A stretch of 64,000 nt of DNA, taken from positions 1,488,001 to 1,552,000 of the forward strand of contig NC_004369.1 of NCBI RefSeq assembly GCF_000011305.1. Reading direction: 5' to 3'. Every line of letters begins with the position of its first letter. Positions within the stretch are counted from its first letter, which is position 1. Below are positions 43,143-50,311 of the stretch, in pieces. The DNA comes from Corynebacterium efficiens YS-314 (GTDB lineage: Bacteria; Actinomycetota; Actinomycetes; Mycobacteriales; Mycobacteriaceae). The translations under genes were made by a program, and so were the position numbers. Under the pieces are notes generated by a model. That model was given only the letters and a program-made list of their open reading frames with translations, searched no databases and had not been told where the DNA came from.

Positions 43143-44571
43143 GTTGATCAACACAGGAGTGGAAGTGCGCGTCACGTGCCATAATCGACTGCATGAGCGC
43201 ACCCGATATCACTTCTGCGGTAATGGAGAAATTCCAATCGTCCGGGGCAATGAAGCATTCCACTATTTTGCTGGGTGCAGGGGCATCAGTGACCTCAGGG
43301 TTGCCCGACTGGGATACTTTCGCCAGTCGGTTGTTGTCGACGAGCAAAGCTGTGTCTGATGGAGACATGGTTAAAATGCTTCTTGCCCGTCAGGATCCGC
43401 TGATCGTTGTAGAAGCAGCAAAGGTGGCAGCAGGGAAATCGTGGGACTATCAGTTACAGATGGCTCTGTATCAGGGCCTTGATTCGCTTGACTCCCTATC
43501 TCCCTCCCCACTCCACTTGGCGGTGGTGGCCCATTTCCTCGAGAATGAGCAATCCACCAGCCTTGTGACGCTGAACTTCGACAATCTGCTGGAAATCGCA
43601 CTCGAAAGGGAAGCCCACGAGAAAGCGACATCAGTAACCAGAGCATCAGCAGATGTTTCGGGCAATGTCGTTCATCATCTTCACGGTGTTATAACGCCTC
43701 AGGACGTGGACAGCGTTGTTCTCACGCTCACGGATTTCGCGAATCTCATTGAATGCACGAATTCTTGGCAAATCGACTATCTGACCGCGGCGGTAGCGAA
43801 GGGCGCGTTGATCATTGCAGGTACTTCGTACCGGGACCCGGATCTCCGTCAATGGCTCCATAGAGCGCTGCGGGAGAAACCCGATCACCATTCGGCGTTT
43901 GTGCTGTTGGCGAGAGAAGCCTTCGGTGTCTCGAAATCGGGGTTCGAGCTAATCCAGGATGCCCTCAGCAGTCAATGGAAAGCCATCGGGTTAGAACCCA
44001 TCCTGTTGCAGGATCATGCCGATGCGGCTCAGATCATCCGTGAACTTGTCCATGTCGAAGAGGAGTATTACCACAGCCCTCAAAACAGGTGCAGGGCGAT
44101 ATGGGAGGTCCATGAGAGAGATTTCCATGAAAGACAACGGGAGTACGTGAAAAACCTGAGTCGGGATGCGCAACGACTGAAAACGGTTTTTCAAACCGAC
44201 AAAATCGATCTGTCTTTATGGATATCCGATGGTGAAAAACACCTCATCAGATGGGCATCGCAAGATCGGACATATCATGATCAGTCGGCGCTGAGGATGG
44301 TGGAAACAGGGCATGACAGCGAATGGATTGCCGGCCAGGCCCTGGGAGTTGACGCGCTGTTGTTCAAGAACCTTGAAGCCCGTGGGGGTCGAAGATGGCT
44401 TTCTGTACTAGCGGTGCCGCTTTCTGTGACGCACCCTTTCCTTCCTGCCAAATGGGGTGAAATGGTACTGCAATTCCGGAGCACTGGTACTGCGTTCTGA
44501 TCCCGTGGTACCGGCAGGCTCCCTCAAAAACAGGAAACCCGCCAGCATCAGGGACAGGGCCGTGCTTTTAG

Positions 44572-45354
44572 CTACTGACCATCGTGGGCAGCGATCCGCT
44601 CCCGACTGGTGATCTCACGCATATCCACCGTGCCTAAGGTGATCTTGCGAGACGATCTCGATAAACGGTTGACAATGGAATCCCCGGAGTTCTTATCCGG
44701 TAACACATCCAACCAATGCCCCGGAGTCGACTGCGACCCGATGATCGTTGCGTGAATATTCTCCCGATTCGCTAGAATCGCAAACAGGTCACTTGCAGTG
44801 CGTTCATCAACACCCACGGTGAGAAAATCATCCAGAATCAACACATCAACACCAAACAAGCCTGCCAGCATGTCCTCGTGTTCCAACGTGTCGATCCGAG
44901 TGACCGCCAAACGCCTAGCCAGATCATCCATGCGCCAATACGCCACCGAATAGCCGTTATGGCACGCAGAAATCCCCACCGCACAGGTCAGATACGTCTT
45001 CCCGGACCCCGTCGGCGACAAGATCAACAAGTTGGTCGGATCTGCACCCCAATCATGATTACCCAGACGCTTCATCGTCATCGGATTAAGATTTCGACCC
45101 TGTTCATAGCGAATTTCCGCGATCGAGGCATCCATAATAGGAAACCTCGCTTTCCTAATCGCCTCGGAAATACGTTTAGCCTCTCGATCCCTGGCCACCT
45201 GCTGGCCAGCCAACCGAAACGCCTCCTCCGGGGTTAGCACATCAGGATTATCGTCATCGATGTTGGCGGTGACGATCTCTTCAAAGGCCCTAGCCAAGCT
45301 ACTGGCCCGCAGACTGCGAAACAACGCGTGATCATCATCATTAAACAGTGTCAC
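44572..45354 (-). CDS. istB: IstB-like ATPase of the IS21-type element
   Basis: 260 aa AAA+ helper protein. Walker A is LSPTGSGKTYLT (about residue 110), and Walker B is VLILDDFL. DWGADPTNLLILS precedes the P-loop. IstB stabilises transposase and target capture in IS21 elements. The ATG overlaps the istA stop. Intact, although its partner istA is broken. Confidence 0.92.
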   Translation of the reverse strand: MTLFNDDDHALFRSLRASSLARAFEEIVTANIDDDNPDVLTPEEAFRLAGQQVARDREAKRISEAIRKARFPIMDASIAEIRYEQGRNLNPMTMKRLGNHDWGADPTNLLILSPTGSGKTYLTCAVGISACHNGYSVAYWRMDDLARRLAVTRIDTLEHEDMLAGLFGVDVLILDDFLTVGVDERTASDLFAILANRENIHATIIGSQSTPGHWLDVLPDKNSGDSIVNRLSRSSRKITLGTVDMREITSRERIAAHDGQ

Positions 45355-45741
45355 TGGTTGCCCTCCTGCTCATCATCAAAAGACAAAGACGGAATATCAT
45401 CGACCTCATAGGCGCTGGATGAGCGCAGAAACACACCCGTATCCAGATCCTGGACTGGTTGTGGTTTCACCAGATCAGGAGCCGGCGTCGGCGCAGATCC
45501 AGCAACGCTGCGTTTGTGGGTATCGCGGTTGGTGATAATCGATGACTGCAGCTTTTTGATCACCGAATACGTCGGGTACAGATCAGCATCAAGAAGCTCT
45601 TGGCAGGCCTGTTCCAACCCGCTGCGGCTTTTCCCGCCCAGCGTTTTCAGGATGTTTTGGCAGTCCAACCAGCCATGGGCATGATGGGCGTGCCGATTGA
45701 TCATGTTATGCCCCGGGTTTAATGGAGGGTAGGAAATTGGA

Positions 45742-45749
45742 AAAGGAAA
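45742..45749. repeat. Left target duplication of the IS256-type element (AAAGGAAA)
   Basis: AAAGGAAA here and at 47197-47204 is an exact 8-bp duplication bordering the IS256-type element. It lies between the IS3-type left end and its orfA. Confidence 0.9.
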
Positions 45750-47196
45750 GAGAGTGTCTAATGGTTTGTGTGTGAGGGACTCCCCTCACATCAAGGAGAT
45801 AAACCATAATGACCACCGTGGCTAAACAAGACCCAGCAGATTCCGCACGGATCAAAGCAATCGAGGAAAAGCTCCTAGCCAACCCAGAAATGGCAAAGCT
45901 CATCGATGAGCTCGGCACGTCCACCACCGATGCCAATGACCTCGTCCGGGGCCTGTTACAGGCGTCAATTAACCGTGGTTTGAACGCGGAAATGGATGCC
46001 CACCTCGGCTACGGGCATAGTGATCGGGATGGGAAAACAGCCGCTGGCCAGGGAAATCACCGCAACGGGTACTACCCCAAACGCGTGGACTCCAACTACG
46101 GTCCCATCGATGTTGCTGTCCCCAGGGACCGCAACGGCTCCTTCCTACCGACCATGGTGCCCAAAGGCTCCCGCCGGCTCACCGACGTCGACGATATGAT
46201 CATCAGCTTGTATGCGGGCGGGATGACCGTGCGAGATATCCAACACCACATGATCACCTCCATGGGTGTTGATATCTCCCATGAAACAATCTCCGCGATC
46301 ACCGATGCCGTCTTGGATGAGGTCATGATCTGGCAAAACCGCCAACTTGATGACTTCTACCCGGTGATCTTCCTCGATGCGTTACGCATCAAAGTCCGTG
46401 ACGGGGGCCGGGTGGTCAACAAGTCCGTCTACCTGGCCATCGGGGTGGATATGGACGGGATCAAGCACATCTTAGGGATCTGGTTGGCGAAGGAAGAAGG
46501 AGCGTCGTTCTGGGCGAATGTGTGTGCCAACCTCGCCACCCGGGGAGTCCAGGACGTCTTTATTGTCTGCTGTGATGGGCTCAAGGGCCTGCCACAGGCG
46601 GTGGAGGCCACCTGGCCTGATTCCATGGTCCAGACCTGTGTCGTGCACCTGATCCGGGCGGCGAACCGGTGGGTGGCCTACGGCGATCGCAAGGCCGTGT
46701 CGGCGCAGTTGAGGAAGATTTACACGGCCCCCACCGAGGACACCGCTATCGCGGCGTTGGAGGAATTCGAGGCATCTGAACTGGGAGTGAAGTACCCACA
46801 ATCGGCGAAGGTGTGGCGTGATGCCTGGGATCGGTTCATCCCATTTTTGCAGTTCCCGCCGATGGCGAGAAAGGTGATTTATACGACGAACTCGATCGAA
46901 TCGATGAACAATGAGCTGCGGAAAGCCACCCGGAACCGGGTGCAGTTCACCAATGATGAGTCCGCGATTAAAACCTTGTGGTTGATGATCTGCAATATCG
47001 AGGACAAGCGGGCGGCGAAACGCGCTAAGCAGGGAAAACGGGTGGCTGCTAGCAGCGGCCGGTTGATCGAGGGCCGCAAGGTCGCCAACTGGAAGCAGGC
47101 GATTAATCAGATGGCGGTGGCGTTCCCGGACCGCTTTGAGGCTTACCTTTAATATTTAAATCCAGGAGCCCCACACACAAAAATCTTGACACCCTC
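45750..47196 (+). mobile_element. IS256-family element nested in the IS3-type element
   Basis: 1447 bp. The left end starts GAGAGTGTCTAATGG and the right end, read inward, GAGGGTGTCAAGA; both continue with TTTGTGTGTG and GGG-CTCC blocks. An 8-bp AAAGGAAA duplication borders it, the length expected for IS256. It inserted in the leader of the IS3 orfA, between the terminal repeat and the gene, leaving both IS3 frames intact. Confidence 0.92.
45809..47152 (+). CDS. IS256-family (mutator-type) transposase
   Basis: 447 aa. Family landmarks include HLGYGHSDRD and GNHRNGYYPK near the start, VPRDRNGSF, then ISHETISAITD, the DDE aspartates in FLDALRIKVRDG and VCCDGLKGLP, CVVHLIRAANRW, and TTNSIESMNNELRKAT for the C-terminal signature. 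Ribosome site AAGGAGAT 7 nt before the ATG. Full length and apparently functional. Confidence 0.93.
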   Translation: MTTVAKQDPADSARIKAIEEKLLANPEMAKLIDELGTSTTDANDLVRGLLQASINRGLNAEMDAHLGYGHSDRDGKTAAGQGNHRNGYYPKRVDSNYGPIDVAVPRDRNGSFLPTMVPKGSRRLTDVDDMIISLYAGGMTVRDIQHHMITSMGVDISHETISAITDAVLDEVMIWQNRQLDDFYPVIFLDALRIKVRDGGRVVNKSVYLAIGVDMDGIKHILGIWLAKEEGASFWANVCANLATRGVQDVFIVCCDGLKGLPQAVEATWPDSMVQTCVVHLIRAANRWVAYGDRKAVSAQLRKIYTAPTEDTAIAALEEFEASELGVKYPQSAKVWRDAWDRFIPFLQFPPMARKVIYTTNSIESMNNELRKATRNRVQFTNDESAIKTLWLMICNIEDKRAAKRAKQGKRVAASSGRLIEGRKVANWKQAINQMAVAFPDRFEAYL

Positions 47197-47204
47197 AAAG
47201 GAAA
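47197..47204. repeat. Right target duplication of the IS256-type element (AAAGGAAA)
   Basis: Second copy of the 8-bp duplication, 7 bp before the IS3 orfA start. Confidence 0.9.
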
Positions 47205-47211
47205 CCCTCGC

Positions 47212-47523
47212 ATGCCCATCAAATACACCGACGAACTTAAACAACGCGCCGTCGAACTCGTCATCCACGCCCAAGCTAATCCCGACACCGCCCACGGGGC
47301 CGTCAGGAGAGTCGCTGACGAACTCGGCGTCTCGAAAGAAGCACTGCGTGTCTGGGTCCGCAAGCACAAAGACACCGGCCTGGACACCCCAGCACAATCC
47401 GTTGACCTCGAAGCTGAAAACCGCAGGCTAAGGGCAGAACTAGCAGAAGCCAAACGCGCCAACGACATCCTCAAGAAAGCCTCAGCTTTTTTCGCGGCGG
47501 AGCTCGACCGCCCACACAAATAA
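47212..47523 (+). CDS. IS3-family OrfA (helix-turn-helix)
   Basis: 103 aa. MPIKYTDELKQRAVELV begins a helix-turn-helix (about residues 5-60, VADELGVSKEALRVWVRK), followed by a leucine-zipper-like segment (EAENRRLRAELAEAKR). Near the end the heptamer TTTTTTC (47487-47493, read T TTT TTC in this frame) permits -1 slippage into OrfB. Its promoter side was changed by the IS256-type insertion directly upstream. Confidence 0.9.
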   Translation: MPIKYTDELKQRAVELVIHAQANPDTAHGAVRRVADELGVSKEALRVWVRKHKDTGLDTPAQSVDLEAENRRLRAELAEAKRANDILKKASAFFAAELDRPHK

Positions 47524-47573
47524 TCGTCAAATTCATTGACACCTACCGTGCTCAATTCGGGGTCGAGCCAATC

Positions 47574-48428
47574 GTGCGGGCGTTACGCAATACGTCTGCG
47601 AAAATTGCCCTGAGCACCTATTACGCTTTCAAATCCAGGCCAGCATCAGCCAGATCTATCCGGGATAAACAGATCAGCCAGTCGTTGCATCAAATTTTCG
47701 AGGATAACTATTCCTGTTACGGGGTTCGTAAAATGTGGGCGGCGATCAACCGTGAAGGCCACCTTGGCCATGTTGCCCGCTGCACCGTGGAACGACTCAT
47801 GGCGATCGAAGGGCTTAGAGGGATCCGACGAAGGAAGAAGAAACCCTCCACACGCAGCGCAGATGCCGGTGATTGTCCAGTGGATCTGGTCGACCGGGAC
47901 TTCGAGGTGGATGCACCGAACAAGCTGTGGGTCGCGGACATTACCTATATCTCAACCTCGCAGGGCTGGGTATATGCCGCTTTTGTGTTGGACGCCTTTT
48001 CACGAGAGATCGTCGGTTGGCAGATCACCAATCACATGCGGGCATCCTTGGCTAGGGATGCACTCGATATGGGGTTATCTGCCCGTCTTCGCGCTGGTGA
48101 GGACGTTTCCGGGTTGATTCATCACTCGGATCGTGGAGTGCAATACCGCAGCATTGTCTACGGTGAAACCCTGGCAGAATCTGACGTCGTTGCTTCGGTT
48201 GGATCACGTGGTGATTCCTACGATAATGCCATGGCAGAGGCGTTGAACTCAGTGTTCAAAGCTGAGCTTATTGATCGGCAGATCTGGCCGTCCTTAACGG
48301 ATGTGCTCGTGGAATCCTCAAGGTGGATCGGGTGGTACAACAGTCGCCGGCTGCACTCGTCTGTGGATTACCGACCGCCGCGGGAGGTACACCAGGACTG
48401 GACGAAACGTCAGGCTCAAGCGGCCTGA
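47574..48428 (+). CDS. IS3-family OrfB (DDE transposase)
   Basis: The catalytic part of the OrfAB fusion. Coordinates give the open part from a GTG, but the frame is open back to the slippery site at 47487, so the natural product is an OrfAB fusion by -1 frameshift. rve-type DDE motifs: WVADITYISTSQGW (first Asp), HHSDRGVQY (second Asp), and DNAMAEALNSVFKAELI (Glu). YGVRKMWAAINREG is the usual region before the core. Intact. Confidence 0.9.
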   Translation: MRALRNTSAKIALSTYYAFKSRPASARSIRDKQISQSLHQIFEDNYSCYGVRKMWAAINREGHLGHVARCTVERLMAIEGLRGIRRRKKKPSTRSADAGDCPVDLVDRDFEVDAPNKLWVADITYISTSQGWVYAAFVLDAFSREIVGWQITNHMRASLARDALDMGLSARLRAGEDVSGLIHHSDRGVQYRSIVYGETLAESDVVASVGSRGDSYDNAMAEALNSVFKAELIDRQIWPSLTDVLVESSRWIGWYNSRRLHSSVDYRPPREVHQDWTKRQAQAA

Positions 48429-50102
48429 TATTTAAGTAAATGACCCTCTACAAAACCCGGGGCTTGACATCATCATCTCGATCACCGTGGTGGTCGCGGG
48501 ACCAACCAGGCGTGCCTGGTTGATAAACCACTGGTCACTCCACAACTCTGCAGTATCCAGGTGTGCTGGTGGGACATGATCGGCGTGGGTGGAATATTGC
48601 CCGAAGCGCCCATGGAGTCGACGGTGCGTAGCCACAACCTGATCTCCGGCAAAGACCGTGATGTCGGTGTTGGATAACCGGGCTTTGACGGTGGATCCCA
48701 CAAGTTTCCAGGGCACCGAGTAGTACTGCTTATCGCAGGAAATATGGTAGTTGCGCTGGACTTTTAGCTCCTTCCACTCATAGGAGGTGTAGTCCTGATC
48801 CGGCAGTGGGATCAGCAGGTGGCGTTCTTCAGCCTGGAATTGCTCGTTCCTGCGTGTCCCATCTACCCGGACGATGTCGTAGTTGATCTCATGGACCTGA
48901 TCAGCAACGATGTCCTCAATCTGGTCGATGCTGTGGAAGGGGCCTTCCATTTCCAGCACCCCCAGGATGCGGCTGTAGGCGATTTGAACGGATCGTTCCA
49001 CCCCGGCCTTTTGTTTCGGGGCTCGGACATCAGTCGGCATCACGGCAGTGTTGTAGAACTTGGCCAATGCTTCATACTCAGCACTCACGGCACGGGCGGG
49101 GTCGTTTTTCTTCGGCCGGTAGATCGCTGCGGTGTCATTGTCAGGGACCAGGACAAACGGGGCCCCGCCGAAGTAGCGCAGTGCAGCGATATGGCAATTC
49201 AGCCAGGCCTTGATATCCATGGTGAAACTGGGGTGGACATACATCATCGATGAGTACGGCAAAACCGCGGTGAAGAAATGCACCTTGCGTGCCTGGCCGG
49301 TGATCCGGTCGGTGATCTTGATGGTATCGCCTGCCCAATCAACCTGCATCGTGCGTCCTGGCTGGTGATGCAGCGTGCGGTAGAGGTCATGGGCGTCGAC
49401 ATAGGCATGGAAACGCTGGCAGTAATGCGAGTAGGAATAGGGCTGTTTAGCTGCACTGCCTGCTTCGACGAGGTAGTAGCGCCAGTCCAGCAGGAGGGTG
49501 TGATGCGGATTGGTTTTCAGCCGGTGCAAGGTGGTGGCAAAGTCTGGTGCCAGGTACTTCGATTCTTGCGGCAGCCCACGGAGGGGATTTTTCCACTCCT
49601 CGAGTTCCTCATCGGTGATCTGGCTCAGTGAGTGCAGCGTGATCTGATGGGCGTCGATGAGCTTATGCGCTGCGGAGATGTCTCTGCGCGAGCATTTCAG
49701 CCTGGTGCTGATGGTGGTATAGGAATCACCGAATAGGACTGCGGTGATGATGTCCCGGGTAGAAGCCATGGTTCCTCCATGGAAGTAAGGGGGCGTGTCA
49801 CGGCTATCAGCGGATGTGCTGTAGCCGCCACCTTTATTTCTACCTGCGGTACCACTGGATCAGAATGGGGTACCACGATCCCCGGAATCCCGGTACCCCA
49901 AAACCCCATTTGGCACTTCCTCTCGTTACCAACGCTGTGCTGACGGTAGGTTTACCGAAACCGGTGAGTAGTTATGAAAAACTCGGGATCTTCTGGGAAG
50001 GCGCGGTTGCTGATCTTGCCGAAGCCTGGGGCATCCGTCTTGCAAAAGGCGTCTTTTTACATGATGCGCAGTAAACTAAAAGTTCAGCAGAAGGAGAACC
50101 CA

Positions 50103-50282
50103 ATGACGAAGCAGTCAGCAAGAAGCTTTCAGAATATGGGCAACGGAGTCTACCGAGTATCGGGCAGCATACAACGAAGCGCAGTCACCGGACGCTTCGT
50201 CACTGATCGCGTTACCGGGGCGCAAGAAGCTCCACGGCCCTCAGCCTCTAAGAATCAACCGGCCAAGCGTGTTAGTCGGTAG
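50103..50282 (+). CDS. Small protein following the SIR2-like gene
   Basis: 59 aa. Strong ribosome site (GAAGGAG, 50090-50096) six bases before ATG. The gene starts 28 bp after the ancestral SIR2-GAF stop. The protein begins MTKQSARSFQNMGNGVYRV and contains RSAVTGRFVTDRVTG, a motif recalled from widespread uncharacterised small proteins. It is basic and largely polar. Close spacing suggests the two formed one operon, so it may be an inhibitor, activator or accessory of the SIR2 protein. Its promoter is now cut off from the original start by 5.5 kb of insertions; expression could come from inside the IS21-type end. Confidence 0.7.
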   Translation: MTKQSARSFQNMGNGVYRVSGSIQRSAVTGRFVTDRVTGAQEAPRPSASKNQPAKRVSR

Positions 50283-50311
50283 AAAACCAGCTCGGGCCCA
50301 GAAGGAATCAG

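Larger units (their letters stand above)
45704..48469 (+). mobile_element. IS3-family element inside istA, itself carrying an IS256-type element
   Basis: Ends begin TGTTATGCCCCGGGTTT at 45704 and, read inward from 48469, TGTCAAGCCCCGGGTTT, with GAGGGT also matching. They give the TG...CA form usual for IS3. TCA flanks both sides (45701-45703, 48470-48472). Without the nested IS256 copy and its duplication the element is about 1311 bp. It carries overlapping orfA/orfB with a -1 frameshift site. Confidence 0.88.
45351..49769 (-). pseudogene. istA: istA transposase of the IS21-type element, interrupted by an IS3-type element
   Basis: Joining 49769-48473 to 45703-45351 (one TCA duplication kept) restores one frame of 549 aa, ending four bases into istB. 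The N-terminal part begins MASTRDIITAVLFGDSYTTI (helix-turn-helix), and the DDE core includes TMQVDWAGDTIKI, VLVPDNDTAAI and KAGVERSVQIAY. Codons VIEMM at the left junction continue into INRHAHHAHG after the insertion. The core lies before the break, but the C-terminal 118 residues are separated, so the gene is probably inactive unless the IS3-type element excises precisely. Confidence 0.9.
44446..49915 (-). mobile_element. IS21-family element, itself interrupted
   Basis: Terminal repeats of about 72 bp begin TGCCAAATGGGGT at both ends (44446 rightward, 49915 leftward) and continue with matched GGTAC, ATTCCGG, TTCTGATCC and GTGGTACCG blocks. Repeated GGTAC units inside the ends are usual for transposase-binding sites of this family. 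CTTCC flanks both ends (44441-44445, 49916-49920). The element carries istA and istB on the minus strand. Without the nested insertions it would be about 2.7 kb. The target is codon 418 of the SIR2-like gene. Confidence 0.9.
43193..50074 (+). pseudogene. SIR2-like protein with C-terminal GAF-like domain, interrupted by nested insertion sequences
   Basis: 43193-44445 plus 49921-50074 joined after removing the IS21-type element (one CTTCC copy kept) make an uninterrupted 468-aa frame. SIR2 motifs: GAGAS (28-32), LNFDN (127-131) with the putative NADase Asn128, HLHG with His164, and GTSYRDPDLR (210-219). From about 325 to 440 the pattern is GAF-like: LSLWISDGEKHLIRWAS, then WIAGQALGVDALLFKNL, LSVLAVPL, and, after the junction, AVLTVGLPKP. 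SIR2 domains in bacterial defence proteins deplete NAD during phage infection; GAF domains bind small ligands. Sensor plus effector in one chain is inferred. The current frame stops at a TGA inside the IS end, keeping 435 codons with a foreign 18-residue tail, so part of the GAF fold is lost. Confidence 0.85.

Noticed and set aside
49814..50074. 86-aa separate gene beginning in the IS21-type end
   Set aside because: Its C-terminal 51 codons are the severed end of the SIR2-GAF gene; the first part is terminal-repeat sequence.
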